From Rhodocyclaceae bacterium (GTDB taxonomy: Bacteria; Pseudomonadota; Gammaproteobacteria; Burkholderiales; Rhodocyclaceae): a DNA stretch of 58,541 nt. Positions 1 through 10,573 of this stretch are shown piece after piece. The stretch spans positions 1-58,541 of the forward strand of contig JAOADW010000025.1 of NCBI GenBank assembly GCA_026417115.1, read 5' to 3'. Position numbers and translations under genes: made by a program. Numbering within the stretch: position 1 is the stretch's first letter; each line of letters opens with the position of its first letter. The notes beneath the pieces are model-generated. The model was not told the DNA's origin. It saw nothing but the letters and a program-made list of their open reading frames with translations, and did not search any database.

Positions 1-1349
1 CCCGTACAGACGACGAATTCATCGCTACCGATGCGTGCTGGCGGCCACCGACCCTCGGGAAACGCACGCAGTCGTCCTGCGAGCTCGGTCAACACCACAT
101 CGCCTGCGGCAAAACCCAAGGCGTCGTTGATCTGTTTGAAGCCATCGAGATCGATCAAGATCAACGCAAAGGGCGGAGAGCGCGGACTCAAATCCGCCAA
201 TGCCTGTTGTAGGCCCGCGCGATTGAGAAAACCAGTCAAAGGATCGGTGACCACCAAGCGGCGTGCCATTAATTCTTCTTGTTTGCGTTCCGTGATGTCG
301 GTGACGGTACCTTGCACATGGCCATCGCCAAGCGTCACGAGCGACAGCTGTAGCCAGCGCAAAGTGCTGCGTCGCGCATGCAAAGCGAAATCGCCGGTCA
401 TTTGGGTGCCGATACCGCCCTCCAAACACTGCCGGATCAAGGTCAGAACCTTGGTCGGTTCCCCCCAATGCCCCTCGCTGATGTGGCGCGGCACGTTATC
501 GGGAACAGGAGAGAGATGCACCAGTTCGGCAAATGCCCGGTTATAAGACTCGAGCCTACCGTCACGATCCGCCAAAAAGATGCCAGAAGATGAATTCTCG
601 AAAAGATTTTGATACTTGCGTTGGTCGATCTCCCTTTGCTGACGCAACACTCTTTCTTGCGTGAGCGCGTTCGTCAGTCGCTCGATCAGCTGATCGATAT
701 CGCGCACCAATCGACCGATTTCGGTATGACGGTGATGCGGTGGAATCGCAAGCCGTTCGCCCTCGGTGGGCCGCAACTCGTGGAGTTGATCGGACACTGC
801 CTTGATTGGACGCACGACGAAGAAGTAGAGAACGCCCCCGGTAGCCGATACTGCGAGCAGCAGCTCAACCAAGAGCAAGCGCCTAGCGAGCTGAACGTTT
901 TCTTCGACACGTGCCCCGATCTCGGCCCAATCTGCATCCAGACGGATCTCACCGATCACTTCGTGACCATTGAACGGTGAATAAAGAGAACGACTGACCG
1001 TCGCAAAGACCGCAAACTCCGCCGTCTTTGCAGGGGTGGGGCGTTCCACCATCGCCAGCTGGCGGCCATCTGCGATGATGACCACCCGCGCGACCTCACT
1101 ATTGCGCAACAGGCCTTCCGCCACCTCGCGTGCAAGCTGCTCGTCGCGTGCAAAGCACGCGATGCTCGCCGTACGTTCGACAGTGTGCAGCAGCTCGCTG
1201 AGCTTGCTTTCCGCTTGATGGTGGATCCTTTTACCGACGATTTTTTCGGCAAAAAAAGCCGAGGCGATCGCCATCAACAGGGACGACATCAGCACGACGA
1301 TTACGCTGCGACTGATGATTCCACGCCACCAGGAGACGGGATGTGTCAC
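1..1349 (-). CDS. Membrane-anchored diguanylate cyclase (HAMP-PAS-GGDEF), 3' end outside window
   Basis: The GTG start lies one base after the stop of the upstream gene, in the sense of transcription, and about 449 codons are visible. In order: an N-terminal membrane helix (IVVLMSSLLMAIASAFF), an extracytoplasmic region of about 120 residues, a second helix (ELLLAVSATGGVLYFFVV), a HAMP segment starting RPIKAVSDQL, a PAS domain starting KYQNLFENSS and a GGDEF domain (TDPLTGFLNRAGL, then LILIDLDGFKQIND). The signature is GSDEF instead of GGDEF, a change in the second glycine that is tolerated in some active cyclases. The domain would make c-di-GMP from GTP in the cytoplasm in response to a periplasmic cue. 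The neighbour is a phosphate-binding-like protein, which suggests ligand sensing through that partner. Domain assignment is firm; enzymatic activity is not proven. Confidence 0.88.
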   Translation of the reverse strand, partial: MTHPVSWWRGIISRSVIVVLMSSLLMAIASAFFAEKIVGKRIHHQAESKLSELLHTVERTASIACFARDEQLAREVAEGLLRNSEVARVVIIADGRQLAMVERPTPAKTAEFAVFATVSRSLYSPFNGHEVIGEIRLDADWAEIGARVEENVQLARRLLLVELLLAVSATGGVLYFFVVRPIKAVSDQLHELRPTEGERLAIPPHHRHTEIGRLVRDIDQLIERLTNALTQERVLRQQREIDQRKYQNLFENSSSGIFLADRDGRLESYNRAFAELVHLSPVPDNVPRHISEGHWGEPTKVLTLIRQCLEGGIGTQMTGDFALHARRSTLRWLQLSLVTLGDGHVQGTVTDITERKQEELMARRLVVTDPLTGFLNRAGLQQALADLSPRSPPFALILIDLDGFKQINDALGFAAGDVVLTELAGRLRAFPEGRWPPARIGSDEFVVCT

Positions 1350-1350
1350 A

Positions 1351-1770
1351 TTAGTCCTCGAAGGAAAAGATTACTTTGAGATCGGGAGGGGTCGAGGAAG
1401 CATCGAGATATGCCAAAGCTCCAGGACGTTCACGCACCACTCGTATTGCCTCGGCATAATCGCTCACGACCCGAGGCGGCCTCGTCCTGCCGGAAAATAT
1501 CAAGCGTGCCCAATAGGCATTGATCTCGGCGAGATGTTTCCCCACGAGACGTTGATAGAACTGCGCACGTGCAGGATGGTCGATTGGCAGATCCAGAGGC
1601 TCAGCCGTGATGCCGACAGGCAGCAGGCGGTATCGTCCGAGAAAAATGTTGATCACTTCTTCGCGACTAAGCCGCTCTATCCCCGTCTGAGGGCTCGTCA
1701 CGACGACCAGTTCGGCCTGCGCCACGGTCGCCACGAAAGAGAAAAGAAAGGCGCCTAGAGCAGCCCGCAT
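1351..1770 (-). CDS. Periplasmic PstS-like binding protein, single domain
   Basis: This 139-residue protein has a cleavable signal peptide (MRAALGAFLFSFVATVAQA, cut before ELVV). It is followed by the fold signature of short PstS-type phosphate ABC-transporter binding-like proteins: VVVTSPQTGIERLSREEV, INIFLGRYRLLPVG, then RPGALAYL. It is about half the length of a true PstS, so it is probably not a transport component but a periplasmic sensor or accessory. Its stop codon is one base from the GTG of the diguanylate cyclase, and the porin gene ends one base before its own start. The three genes therefore form one operon (porin, binding protein, cyclase). The ligand cannot be read from the sequence. 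Confidence 0.75.
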   Translation of the reverse strand: MRAALGAFLFSFVATVAQAELVVVTSPQTGIERLSREEVINIFLGRYRLLPVGITAEPLDLPIDHPARAQFYQRLVGKHLAEINAYWARLIFSGRTRPPRVVSDYAEAIRVVRERPGALAYLDASSTPPDLKVIFSFED

Positions 1771-1771
1771 T

Positions 1772-2998
1772 TCAGAAAACGAAATCGTAGGTCAGGCTCA
1801 GAATATTGGTCTTCCCATTCCATCGGGGATCTGCATGGACGAAAGAAAACTGCGACCCTGGCCGCGCCCGCAGCCAGTCCCACTGAACCTTCAATGCCTG
1901 CTGCGGATGAAAATCCCAGCGCATGCCCAGCGATAATGTTTTCCTATCGACATCGGCATATGCAATGAAGGCCTGATAGGCAGCATTGAGATCAGGGTCG
2001 GCGAGCGTTTGCAAATCCTTGGCAGGAAACGTTTTCCAACGCGAAAGTACGACATAAGGCGTCATCGCACCGAGACGATAGCCGGCTTGTATGAACGCGG
2101 CGCGCGAATCCTGGAATATGCGCGTTTCATGACGGATGAAATTGATCATCGCTTGAAGCCTGAGGGCATTTCTTTCATAAACCGCGCCGAGCGCGTAATA
2201 ACGCGTCGTCTTGCCTTTTGCTGCCAAGGAATCGGCTGCCCGTAGTGCAGCGCTATCTCCACTCATTTGTCCATAGATACGCAAGGGCGTGGTAAGAAAA
2301 CCGACTTCCATGTCATGGGAAAAACGGATCTCAGCGAAATTGCCCCGTAGCTGCCAGGGACCCGTTTGATAGTCGAGCACGATTCCGCGAAGATCGGAGC
2401 CGCTCGTATCCCAAACTTGCGAAGCACTGGCCACCTTCTCCTGCGTCTTGCCAAGAAATCCCTTGGCTCGCATGAGTCCTTGTCCTAGATACGCTTCCAC
2501 TGCAACATCGAGCCCCGTGAAATGGGAAATGAAAAGGGGACCAAAAAAATCGGGAGGGGGGCGCACTGGCAAAAAGGAATAACCCACCAGTCGCGAGTCG
2601 GCGAGCATCATGAAGTCTGCGCCAATACGCCCCATGCGGATCTGTAAGCGGGGATCAGGCTCCCAACGGGCAAAAGCCCACATCAACTCAGGATTATGGC
2701 TTTTGTCATAGTGGAGGCGTGACACAACCTGTCCGACAAATTCCCAATCATGGTCGATATGCCAATTGGCTTGCAGCCCAAGAATGCTGTCGATGCGCCC
2801 TGACCATCGCCCCCCACGGATGCCATGAGGCTGAGACAAATCGCGTATGAATTCCGCGCCATCGGCAGTCGAGCGCGCGAGCCCAAGGGTGCCGAACCCC
2901 CGCAAAGTGAAATCATCGGCCGTTTCATGCCCCATCGCCAGGGCATGTATCGCACAAGCCATCAGGCTGCAGGCTAGGGACATCGTTTTGGCATGCAT
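1772..2998 (-). CDS. Outer-membrane porin-like beta-barrel protein
   Basis: The chosen ATG encodes MHAKTMSLACSLMACAIHALA, a signal peptide, and is preceded by GAGGTTGAGGAT as ribosome binding site. The mature part of about 387 residues is rich in alternating hydrophobic and aromatic strands and ends in Phe (LSLTYDFVF), the classic outer-membrane beta-barrel C-terminus. No cysteine clusters or enzymatic motifs are seen. It resembles the uncharacterised porin-like proteins often encoded next to periplasmic binding-protein/GGDEF pairs. The open frame extends 48 codons upstream, but those codons lack a signal sequence and are not needed. It is the first gene of a three-gene operon with the PstS-like protein and the diguanylate cyclase. 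Substrate unknown. Confidence 0.7.
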   Translation of the reverse strand: MHAKTMSLACSLMACAIHALAMGHETADDFTLRGFGTLGLARSTADGAEFIRDLSQPHGIRGGRWSGRIDSILGLQANWHIDHDWEFVGQVVSRLHYDKSHNPELMWAFARWEPDPRLQIRMGRIGADFMMLADSRLVGYSFLPVRPPPDFFGPLFISHFTGLDVAVEAYLGQGLMRAKGFLGKTQEKVASASQVWDTSGSDLRGIVLDYQTGPWQLRGNFAEIRFSHDMEVGFLTTPLRIYGQMSGDSAALRAADSLAAKGKTTRYYALGAVYERNALRLQAMINFIRHETRIFQDSRAAFIQAGYRLGAMTPYVVLSRWKTFPAKDLQTLADPDLNAAYQAFIAYADVDRKTLSLGMRWDFHPQQALKVQWDWLRARPGSQFSFVHADPRWNGKTNILSLTYDFVF

Positions 2999-3089
2999 AT
3001 CCTCAACCTCGCTGTTTTTGTGCACACTAGCATGGATCGCTTCGTCATGGCCACACCCTGCCGCGCCGAGGCCACCTGCGCGAATCTGG

Positions 3090-4007
3090 CTACGCGCTAG
3101 GCGCACGTACCTCTCGACGAGACGGGGCAGTGATGAGGGCAACGCCGCCGATCACGCTGAGGGCGCCGAGCAATTGCATCAAGGAGAGGGGTTCGGCAAG
3201 CAGCCAGGCAGCGAAAAACAGCGTGACCAATGGGCCGAGCATCGAGACCAGCGCCACCTTGCTCGCGCCGAGGCGTTGCGTTGCCATGGCTTGCGCAAAG
3301 ACCGGCAAAGCCGTGCAGAATAAGCCCATTGCGATGCCAGATGCGTGCACTTGCCAAGGCAGGCGCGCCATGATGGCGACGGGATGCTCGTGTAAAAAGT
3401 GCAACAACACAGCGATAGTGGAGATTAGCGTCGCCAAGGCGGCAAAGCGCGCAGCCCCCAGTCGCGCGATGAGGGCGGCGCTGCCGGAAAGATAGAGTGC
3501 GTAGCAAACGGCGGAGGCAAAGACAAGCCCGGCGCCCAGCCAGATGCGGCCCGTTTCGGCGGCTCTTCCCAGGTCGTGATGGAACACCAGAGCGATGCCC
3601 GCATAGGAAAAAATGAGCGAAAGGATTTCACGGCGAGTCGCTGGGCGCCGGGCTTGAGCCAGGCTGATCAGCAGCGTCAGCATTGGATATGTAAACAGAA
3701 TCAGACGCTCGAGGCCGGCTGATATATATTGCAGGCCATAAAAATCGAAAATGCTAGCGCCATAGTATCCCACAAGCCCAAGAGCGACCACGCCCATCCA
3801 ATCGCGCCACGATAATGGCGACATCTCTCGCGTGGCGAACGCCACCCAGAGAAAAATGGGGGACGCATAAATCATGCGTAAGAAAAGCAAGGCAATCGGG
3901 TCAACCCCATACGGATAGGCAAGCTTGACGAAAATCGCCTTGAAAGAAAAGCCGAATGCAGCGAGCACAGCCAATGCCATGCCCATACCAGAGGCGCTGC
4001 CCTTCAA
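3090..4007 (-). CDS. EamA-family drug/metabolite transporter
   Basis: This 305-residue inner-membrane protein has about ten hydrophobic helices in the two-fold repeat pattern of the EamA (DMT) superfamily. Typical segments are [16 protein letters not shown] at the N-terminus and [14 protein letters not shown] in the last helix. It probably exports a small metabolite; the substrate cannot be inferred. The start codon overlaps the stop of the upstream DUF853 gene (ATGA at 4004-4007), so the two are translationally coupled. The porin operon begins 91 bases downstream on the same strand. Confidence 0.85.
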   Translation of the reverse strand: MKGSASGMGMALAVLAAFGFSFKAIFVKLAYPYGVDPIALLFLRMIYASPIFLWVAFATREMSPLSWRDWMGVVALGLVGYYGASIFDFYGLQYISAGLERLILFTYPMLTLLISLAQARRPATRREILSLIFSYAGIALVFHHDLGRAAETGRIWLGAGLVFASAVCYALYLSGSAALIARLGAARFAALATLISTIAVLLHFLHEHPVAIMARLPWQVHASGIAMGLFCTALPVFAQAMATQRLGASKVALVSMLGPLVTLFFAAWLLAEPLSLMQLLGALSVIGGVALITAPSRREVRAPSA

Positions 4008-5494
4008 CGCCGACGCCCAAGCAAAGAACCCAATACTCCCCGCACGATCTCGCGCCCGACCTGGGCGCCGATCGTGCGCGCCGTGCTTTTCATGATGGCT
4101 TGTATGAGGCCGTCGTGCTGGCCTCCCCGTGGCCCCGTCCGCCCAAGGAGGATTTCCCCAAGGACGCCTTTTATTCCCGTTGCGGCGCCATCTCCTTCTT
4201 CTCCACCTCGAGCACGTTGTTGCAGCCGTTCATAGGCGGATTCTCGGTCGATGACTTGTTCATAGTGGCCATACAAGGGTGAAGCGCGCACTGCGGCTTC
4301 CCGCTCCGCATCGGTCAAGGGCCCGATGCGAGAGCGCGGCGGCAAAATCCATGCGCGTTCGACGATTCCAGGCCGCCCTTTTTCATCGAGGAAGGAAACC
4401 AAGGCTTCACCCACCCCTAATTCGGTGATCGCCGTCGCCGCATCAAACGCCGGATTCGCGCGCATTGTTTCCGCGGCAACGCGCACGGCTTTCTGGTCCC
4501 GAGGGGTGAAGGCGCGCAAGGCATGCTGGATGCGATGGCCGAGTTGTCCAAGAATTTCTTCCGGAATATCGAGCGGGTTTTGCGTAACGAAATACACGCC
4601 GACGCCTTTCGAGCGGATGAGTCGCACCACCTGCTCGACTTTGTCGATCAGCGCCTTAGGCGCATCGTCAAACAAAAGATGCGCCTCGTCGAAAAAAAAC
4701 ACAAGCCGGGGCTTCTCGGGATCGCCGATTTCCGGCAATTGTTCGAACAGCTCGGCAAGCAGCCAAAGCAAGAAGGTGGCATAAAGTTTGGGCTGATGAA
4801 CCAGTTTTTCGGCAGCGAGCACATGGATGACGCCACGTCCGTCCATGGTTTGCATGAGGTCGTGAATGTCGAGCATGGGCTCGCCGAAAAACTTGTCCCC
4901 CCCTTGATTTTCCAAACTGAGAAGCCCCCTTTGGATGGCGCCGATGGAGGCGGCCGAGACGTTGCCATAGCGCGTCTTGAACTCGGCGGCATGCGCACCG
5001 ACGTACTCCGTCATGGCGCGCAAGTCCTTGAGATCGAGAAGAAGCAACCCTTCATCGTCAGCGATGCGGAAGACGATCGAAAGCACGCCTTCTTGCGTCT
5101 CATTGAGGTTGAGCAGGCGGGCCAATAAAAGCGGCCCCATGTCGGAAATGGTGGCGCGTATGGGATGTCCCTTCTCGCCGAGCACGTCCCAAAATACCAC
5201 CGGATTCGCCGCCGGTTGCCAATCCGCAATCCCAAGCATCTTGAGCCGCTCCAGCAATTTGTCGCTGCGTTCTCCCGCAGCGCCCAAACCCGACAAGTCG
5301 CCCTTGACGTCGGCAAGAAACACGGGCACACCGATCGAGGAAAAACATTCGGCCAAGCGCATCAGGCTCACCGTCTTGCCGGTGCCGGTGGCGCCCGTGA
5401 TCAAGCCATGTCGATTGGCAAGCTGAGGCAAAAGACTGAGATCTTGGCCATGCGCACGCGCAATGGGTAAGGGTGGGGGTGACATCTTTGACAC
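4004..5494 (-). CDS. DUF853 / YjgR-type HerA-like ATPase
   Basis: This 496-residue P-loop ATPase belongs to the DUF853 (YjgR) branch of the HerA/FtsK-like NTPases. The N-terminus carries [16 protein letters not shown] (Walker A, residues about 33-41), and a Walker B is seen in [15 protein letters not shown]. Conserved family blocks follow, such as [10 protein letters not shown] and [13 protein letters not shown]. The protein is cytoplasmic, and its physiological role is not established in the family. A run of small and charged residues ([12 protein letters not shown]) precedes a conserved C-terminal helix that ends LGSLLGRRR. It is cotranscribed with the downstream EamA gene and is divergent from yebC across 190 bases. 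Confidence 0.88.
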   Translation of the reverse strand: MSKMSPPPLPIARAHGQDLSLLPQLANRHGLITGATGTGKTVSLMRLAECFSSIGVPVFLADVKGDLSGLGAAGERSDKLLERLKMLGIADWQPAANPVVFWDVLGEKGHPIRATISDMGPLLLARLLNLNETQEGVLSIVFRIADDEGLLLLDLKDLRAMTEYVGAHAAEFKTRYGNVSAASIGAIQRGLLSLENQGGDKFFGEPMLDIHDLMQTMDGRGVIHVLAAEKLVHQPKLYATFLLWLLAELFEQLPEIGDPEKPRLVFFFDEAHLLFDDAPKALIDKVEQVVRLIRSKGVGVYFVTQNPLDIPEEILGQLGHRIQHALRAFTPRDQKAVRVAAETMRANPAFDAATAITELGVGEALVSFLDEKGRPGIVERAWILPPRSRIGPLTDAEREAAVRASPLYGHYEQVIDRESAYERLQQRARGGEEGDGAATGIKGVLGEILLGRTGPRGGQHDGLIQAIMKSTARTIGAQVGREIVRGVLGSLLGRRR

Positions 5495-5684
5495 CTCTTA
5501 GGAATCGAGATCGTCAGCGCATTCCAGCGAGAAAGGCGCACTTCTTGCGCGCGCCCGCGAAAGCGCACGAAAGGAAACCCAAAAGCGCCGCCAATCATAG
5601 CGCCGCGCTCTCATCGTCGTCCATCGATCGTTCCAAGCCGTCGACGCGATAAAATATGCGCCGTATTCGCAGGAAAGCACGACC

Positions 5685-6410
5685 ATGGCCGGACATTCGA
5701 AGTGGGCCAACATTCAGTATCGCAAAGGGCGCCAGGATGAAAAGAAAGGCGCAGCGTTTTCGCGCATTGCTCGCGAACTGACGGTCGCCGCCAAGCTGGG
5801 CGGCGGCGATGCGGCCTTCAACCCTCGTCTGCGCTTGGCGATCGACAAGGCGAAAGCGGTCAATATGCCCAAAGACAAGATCGAAAATGCGATCAAAAAG
5901 GGCACGGGTGAATTGGCTGGCATCGATTATCAGGAGGTGCGTTACGAAGGATATGGCATCGGCGGCGCCGCCGTGATGGTCGATTGCATGACCGACAACA
6001 AGAATCGCACGGTCGCCGAAGTGCGCCATGCCTTCGCAAAACACGGGGGCAATCTCGGCGCCGATGGCTGTGTCGCCTTCATGTTCAAGCATTGTGGCCA
6101 GCTCGTCTTCGCACCGGGTACCGACGAGGACAGGTTGATGGAAGCAGCGATCGAGGCAGGCGCCGAAGACGTGATCACGAATGACGACGGCTCGCTGGAA
6201 GTGATCACGTCGCCCCAGGATTTCCTGGCCGTCAAAGAAGCCGTCGAGAAAGCGGGATTTCGCCCGGAGTTCGCCGAAATCACGATGAAGCCTTTATCGG
6301 AAACCGTGCTGAAAGGCGAAGAGGCCGTGCGGATGCAAAAACTGCTCGACGCGCTCGACGCCCTGGACGACGTGCAAGAAGTCTATACCACGGCGGTGTT
6401 GGAAGATTGA
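5685..6410 (+). CDS. yebC: YebC/PmpR-family protein
   Basis: This 241-residue protein starts [18 protein letters not shown], the diagnostic N-terminus of the YebC family, and has the usual length. Family blocks such as [19 protein letters not shown] and the C-terminal [10 protein letters not shown] are intact. Members act as DNA-binding regulators (PmpR) or as ribosome-associated translation factors for proline-rich stretches; which applies here is unknown. It opens the plus-strand run that leads to the ruv and tol genes, as in many betaproteobacteria. The sequence GATAAAATATGCGCC about 30 bases upstream is a possible -10 region. Confidence 0.95.
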   Translation: MAGHSKWANIQYRKGRQDEKKGAAFSRIARELTVAAKLGGGDAAFNPRLRLAIDKAKAVNMPKDKIENAIKKGTGELAGIDYQEVRYEGYGIGGAAVMVDCMTDNKNRTVAEVRHAFAKHGGNLGADGCVAFMFKHCGQLVFAPGTDEDRLMEAAIEAGAEDVITNDDGSLEVITSPQDFLAVKEAVEKAGFRPEFAEITMKPLSETVLKGEEAVRMQKLLDALDALDDVQEVYTTAVLED

Positions 6411-6447
6411 GTCTGCCTTTGCCTACGACGATCTGAGCCGACCCCGG

Positions 6448-7293
6448 ATGCACCGCTGGGCGCCATGGCTATTCGTGCTGCTCTGGAGCACGGGCTTTCT
6501 GGGCGCCAAGCTCGGCCTTCCGCATGCGGATCCGCTCGCCTTCCTCGCCGTTCGCTATTTCCTCGTCATCGCCTTGATGGCCGCGCTCGCTTTCTCGATG
6601 CGTGCTCCCTGGCCCCGTGACCTGATGCAGTGGGCGCATCTCGGCGTGGCTGGCCTGCTCGTCCATGGCCTTTATTTGGGTGGCGTATTCACGGCCATCG
6701 ACTGGGGGCTGCCCGCCGGCGTGACGGCCCTCGTCGTGGGCATGCAGCCTTTGCTGACGGCAACCCTCGCCAGTCTGTTTCTCGGCGAGACAGTCACCGC
6801 TCGGCAATGGCTGGGGCTGTTCCTTGGCCTCCTAGGCCTTTTTTTCGTGGTGAGCGAAAAGATGGGCGCCCAATTTCCGCCCATGGCGCTCGCGCCTGCA
6901 GGAACGGCGCTGTTCGGGATTACGGTGGGCGCCTTGTATCAAAAGCGCTTTTGCCCGGCATTCGACTGGCGCAGCGGCTCCGTTGCGCAATTTCTCCCCT
7001 CGGCAGTCTTGACCTCCCTAATCGCGTGGTGGACGGGGGAAACACGCATCGAATGGACAGCGGAATTTCTCTTCGCCTTGCTGTGGCTCGTCCTCGTCCT
7101 TTCGATGGGCGCCATCTCCTTGTTGAACGGGCTGATTCGTCGAGGCAGCGCAGTCAATGTCGCGAGTTTGTTTTACTTGACCCCTGCGACGACGGCCTTC
7201 CTTGCCTGGGCGATTTTCGATGAAACGCTCTCCCTTCCCGCACTCCTGGGCATGTTCTTGGCCGCGTGGGGCGTGTATCTTTCGCGTCGATGA
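6448..7293 (+). CDS. EamA-family transporter (RhaT/DMT type)
   Basis: A 281-residue integral membrane protein with about ten helices, starting [22 protein letters not shown], where the WSTGF motif is typical of DMT exporters. The duplicated EamA domain is visible ([17 protein letters not shown] in the first repeat, [17 protein letters not shown] in the second). The substrate is not inferable. It lies between yebC and ruvC on the same strand. An ATG in the ruvC frame at 7290 overlaps its stop codon, so translational coupling with ruvC is possible. It is distinct in sequence from the EamA protein at 3090-4007. Confidence 0.88.
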   Translation: MHRWAPWLFVLLWSTGFLGAKLGLPHADPLAFLAVRYFLVIALMAALAFSMRAPWPRDLMQWAHLGVAGLLVHGLYLGGVFTAIDWGLPAGVTALVVGMQPLLTATLASLFLGETVTARQWLGLFLGLLGLFFVVSEKMGAQFPPMALAPAGTALFGITVGALYQKRFCPAFDWRSGSVAQFLPSAVLTSLIAWWTGETRIEWTAEFLFALLWLVLVLSMGAISLLNGLIRRGSAVNVASLFYLTPATTAFLAWAIFDETLSLPALLGMFLAAWGVYLSRR

Positions 7294-7313
7294 CCCATTC
7301 TCATCCACAAGCC

Positions 7314-7826
7314 ATGCGTATCCTTGGCATCGACCCGGGGCTCAGATGCACGGGGTTTGGCGTCATCGAGGCGAGCGGACAAAGGCTCTCCTATGTCGCG
7401 AGCGGCTGCATTCGCAGCAAGGAAACCGCTCCCTTGCCGCTGCGCATCGAGACGCTCTTCGCAGGAATTGGCACGGTGATCGCGACCTACAAGCCTGCGC
7501 TGGCCGCCATCGAAAAGGTGTTCGTCAATGTCAATCCCCAATCGACTTTGCTCTTGGGGCAGGCGCGCGGCGCGGCGATCGCCGCGCTCGTCGCGGCGCA
7601 TCTGCCGGTGGCCGAATATACGGCGTTACAGATCAAGCAGGCCGTCGTCGGCCACGGCAAGGCCACGAAAGAGCAGGTCGCGCAGATGGTCATGCGCCTG
7701 CTGGCGTTGCCGGCCGCCCCCTCGCCGGACGCCGCCGACGCGCTCGCCTGCGCGATCTGCCACGCCCATGTCCACATAAGCCTCGGTGCCCTGAGCGGGC
7801 GTCGGCGCGCGCCTTCCACGGTATGA
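7314..7826 (+). CDS. ruvC: Holliday junction resolvase RuvC
   Basis: A 170-residue RNase H-fold endonuclease that resolves Holliday junctions delivered by RuvAB. The start at 7314 gives [19 protein letters not shown], the canonical family N-terminus with the first catalytic Asp at residue 7. Further acidic residues of the active site lie in AAIEKVFVN and in the C-terminal [14 protein letters not shown]. An in-frame ATG at 7290 would add eight residues (MTHSHPQA) and overlaps the preceding stop codon. That start cannot be excluded but does not fit the family. ruvA follows 34 bases later. Confidence 0.96.
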   Translation: MRILGIDPGLRCTGFGVIEASGQRLSYVASGCIRSKETAPLPLRIETLFAGIGTVIATYKPALAAIEKVFVNVNPQSTLLLGQARGAAIAALVAAHLPVAEYTALQIKQAVVGHGKATKEQVAQMVMRLLALPAAPSPDAADALACAICHAHVHISLGALSGRRRAPSTV

Positions 7827-7860
7827 TTGAGGTTTCACGTCGTCTGCCCATGATAGGCTC

Positions 7861-8451
7861 ATGATCGGCCGCCTCCACGGAACCCTCGTCAGCAAACATC
7901 CGCCCCTGATCCTCGTCGATGTCGGCGGCGTCGGTTATGAGCTCGAGGTGCCGATGAGCACCTTCTACCATTTACCTGAGTGCAATCATCCCGTGAGCTT
8001 GTTGACGCATCTGGTCGTGCGTGAGGACGCCCATCTGCTCTATGGTTTCCTCAGCGAGGCCGAGCGCGCCGCCTTTCGTCAGCTGCTGAAAATCTCAGGC
8101 ATCGGCGCCAAGCTCGCACTCGCCGTGCTTTCGGGTCTCTCCGTCGAAGAATTGGCCCACGCAGTCGCGCGCCAAGAAACGGGTCGGCTTACCAAGATCC
8201 CCGGCATCGGCAAGAAGACGGCCGAGCGCCTGCTCCTCGAGCTCAAGGGCAAGTTCTCGACGGCCTTGCCGGTAAAATCCAGCAGCAGTGAAGGCGCACA
8301 GGGCGATGCCGCACGCCAGGACATCCTCGGCGCCTTGCTCGCGCTGGGATACAGCGAACGCGAGGCTGCCGCCGCACTCGCAGGGCTGCCCGAGGGCGTC
8401 GACGTCGCCGCTGGCATTCGCCTGGCGTTGAAGAGCTTGGCGCGGTCATGA
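7861..8451 (+). CDS. ruvA: Holliday junction DNA helicase subunit RuvA
   Basis: This 196-residue protein begins [20 protein letters not shown], the OB-fold N-terminus of RuvA. Two helix-hairpin-helix motifs follow ([14 protein letters not shown] and [14 protein letters not shown]), and then the flexible linker and C-terminal domain III ([19 protein letters not shown]). It forms the tetramer that holds the four-way junction and recruits RuvB. It overlaps the downstream permease gene by four bases. Length and motif order are standard. Confidence 0.97.
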   Translation: MIGRLHGTLVSKHPPLILVDVGGVGYELEVPMSTFYHLPECNHPVSLLTHLVVREDAHLLYGFLSEAERAAFRQLLKISGIGAKLALAVLSGLSVEELAHAVARQETGRLTKIPGIGKKTAERLLLELKGKFSTALPVKSSSSEGAQGDAARQDILGALLALGYSEREAAAALAGLPEGVDVAAGIRLALKSLARS

Positions 8452-9527
8452 ACGAATCCACTTTCCGGCCCGTCCGCGTGGCCCTCGTGCTCCTGCTGAC
8501 GTTTGGAGCCCTCGCCGTCCTCGCCCCTTTTCTGCCCGCGCTGGGGCTGGCAGTCGTGATCGTGCTCGCGAGCTGGCCGCTGTTTGCCCGCCTCGAGGTC
8601 CATCTTGGCGGTCGCAGCAGCCTTGCTGCCTTGCTGATGACCCTGTTGCTGGCCACCGCCTTGCTTCTGCCCATGGCTTATCTCGCCGCCACAGCAGCCG
8701 ATGGCGTTTCCTGGCTGATCGAGTTCTTGCGCGGCTGGATTGCGGCAGGCGATTATTCTCCTCCCCATTGGCTTGCCGACCTACCGCTCGTAGGCACGTG
8801 GCTTTCGAATTACTGGACGAAGATTTTTGGCAGCCAAGAGGAGCTTGCGCGGCTTGCCCAGCAGCTGTTCGAACCCACGCGCCGTTTTCTGACCGCCGCT
8901 GCATCGCTCATCGGCCAAGGTTTGCTCGAATTGACGCTGGTGGTTTTCGTCACCTTCTTTTTCTACCGCGATGGTCGCACCTTGGCGCAGCGCGTGGATC
9001 GTTTCGCGCAGAGGCTCGGCGGCGAGCTCGGCGGCCGCATGCTCGAGATGGCGCGCACGACGATCATCGGGGTCTTGACGGGCATCGTCGGCACTGCGTT
9101 CGGTCAAGCGATGGCGGCGCTCGTGGGCTTTTTGATCGCGGGCGTCCCCGCCCCCCTGTTGTTGGCGGCCGCCACTTTCTTTCTCTCGATGGTGCCGATC
9201 GGCCCACCCCTGGTCTGGGGGGGCGCTGCCTGGTGGCTTTACCGTGAGGGTGAACCCGGCTGGGCGATCTTCATGGTTGTCTGGGGAGCTGCCGTCATCA
9301 GCAGTGTCGATAACTTTCTCAAACCCATCTTGATCAGCAAAAGCGCAAGCCTACCGATCCTGTTGGTCGCGCTCGGTGTCTTCGGCGGCGTGCTCGCCTT
9401 CGGTTTCGTCGGCATCTTTCTTGGGCCAGTGATCCTCGCGTTGGCCAGGATGCTGATCGAGGCATGGCTTACGCCTGGGGCTGAGCAGGCGCGCTCCTCC
9501 GATTCTTCCGCTTCTCCTTCGCCATGA
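8448..9527 (+). CDS. AI-2E family (PerM-type) transporter
   Basis: A 359-residue membrane protein of the AI-2E/PerM family with paired N-terminal helices ([20 protein letters not shown]). The soluble middle segment contains the family's FFFYRDG, and a helical C-terminal half contains [18 protein letters not shown] and [11 protein letters not shown]. Family members are associated with autoinducer-2 export or small-molecule antiport; no specific substrate can be claimed. It overlaps both ruvA and ruvB by four bases (ATGA), so it is an integral part of the ruv operon, an arrangement seen in several betaproteobacteria. Confidence 0.9.
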   Translation: MNESTFRPVRVALVLLLTFGALAVLAPFLPALGLAVVIVLASWPLFARLEVHLGGRSSLAALLMTLLLATALLLPMAYLAATAADGVSWLIEFLRGWIAAGDYSPPHWLADLPLVGTWLSNYWTKIFGSQEELARLAQQLFEPTRRFLTAAASLIGQGLLELTLVVFVTFFFYRDGRTLAQRVDRFAQRLGGELGGRMLEMARTTIIGVLTGIVGTAFGQAMAALVGFLIAGVPAPLLLAAATFFLSMVPIGPPLVWGGAAWWLYREGEPGWAIFMVVWGAAVISSVDNFLKPILISKSASLPILLVALGVFGGVLAFGFVGIFLGPVILALARMLIEAWLTPGAEQARSSDSSASPSP

Positions 9528-10573
9528 TCGAGATCGAAAACCTGCAAAGCCGCCTCGTCGCCTCTCGTCCCGTCTCGCCTCAGGAGGAGGCCATCGAACG
9601 TGCGCTGCGCCCGACGCGCTGGTCCGACTACATCGGTCAGACAAAGATCCGCGCTCAACTCGAGATCTTCATCGCCGCGGCGAAGAAACGCGAGGAAGCG
9701 CTCGATCACGTGCTGCTTTTCGGCCCCCCGGGACTGGGCAAAACGACGCTCGCGCACATCATCGCCCATGAGCTCGGCGTCAATCTGCGCGTGACGTCTG
9801 GGCCGGTGCTCGAGCGCGCGGGCGACCTCGCGGCCTTGCTCACCAATCTCGAGCCCCGAGACGTGCTCTTCATCGACGAGATCCATCGGTTATCGCCGGT
9901 GGTGGAGGAAATCCTCTACCCCGCGCTCGAAGACTTCCAAATCGACATCATGATCGGGGAAGGACCGGCCGCGCGCGCGATCAAGCTCGATCTTCCGCCT
10001 TTCACCTTGATCGGCGCCACCACACGCGCCGGCATGCTCACCAACCCTTTGCGCGACCGTTTCGGCATCGTCGCGCGCCTCGAGTTCTATACGCCCGAGG
10101 AACTCGCTGCCATCGTCCGGCGATCGGCGCGCTTGCTTTCGTGCCCGATCGAAGAGGAAGGCGCATTGGAAATCGCGCGCAGAAGCCGCGGCACGCCGCG
10201 CATCGCCAATCGACTCTTGCGGCGCGTGCGCGATTACGCCGAAGTCAAGCACGAAGGGGTCATCACCCGGGCGGTCGCCGACGCCGCGCTGACGATGCTT
10301 GAGGTCGATCGCCTGGGGCTCGACGTGATGGACCGCAAGCTGCTTTCCACGGTGCTGGAAAAATTCGGCGGCGGACCCGTCGGTCTAGACAACCTCGCCG
10401 CCGCCATCGGCGAGGCGCGCGACACCATCGAAGACGTGCTCGAACCCTATCTGATTCAACAAGGTTACTTACAGCGTACGCCGCGCGGCCGCGTGGCCAC
10501 CGCCGCGATTTGGCGCCACTTCGGGCTGGCGCCGCCCGCTTCCCAACATCCCGAGCTATGGCCCGAGCAATGA
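9524..10573 (+). CDS. ruvB: Holliday junction branch-migration ATPase RuvB
   Basis: A 349-residue AAA+ motor. Visible motifs are the N-terminal [14 protein letters not shown], Walker [14 protein letters not shown], Walker [10 protein letters not shown], sensor 1 [10 protein letters not shown], an arginine-finger region [10 protein letters not shown], and a C-terminal winged helix ([14 protein letters not shown]). It drives branch migration together with RuvA. The last bases form ATGA with the ybgC start, which links the recombination genes to the Tol-Pal operon. Everything is typical for the family. Confidence 0.98.
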   Translation: MIEIENLQSRLVASRPVSPQEEAIERALRPTRWSDYIGQTKIRAQLEIFIAAAKKREEALDHVLLFGPPGLGKTTLAHIIAHELGVNLRVTSGPVLERAGDLAALLTNLEPRDVLFIDEIHRLSPVVEEILYPALEDFQIDIMIGEGPAARAIKLDLPPFTLIGATTRAGMLTNPLRDRFGIVARLEFYTPEELAAIVRRSARLLSCPIEEEGALEIARRSRGTPRIANRLLRRVRDYAEVKHEGVITRAVADAALTMLEVDRLGLDVMDRKLLSTVLEKFGGGPVGLDNLAAAIGEARDTIEDVLEPYLIQQGYLQRTPRGRVATAAIWRHFGLAPPASQHPELWPEQ

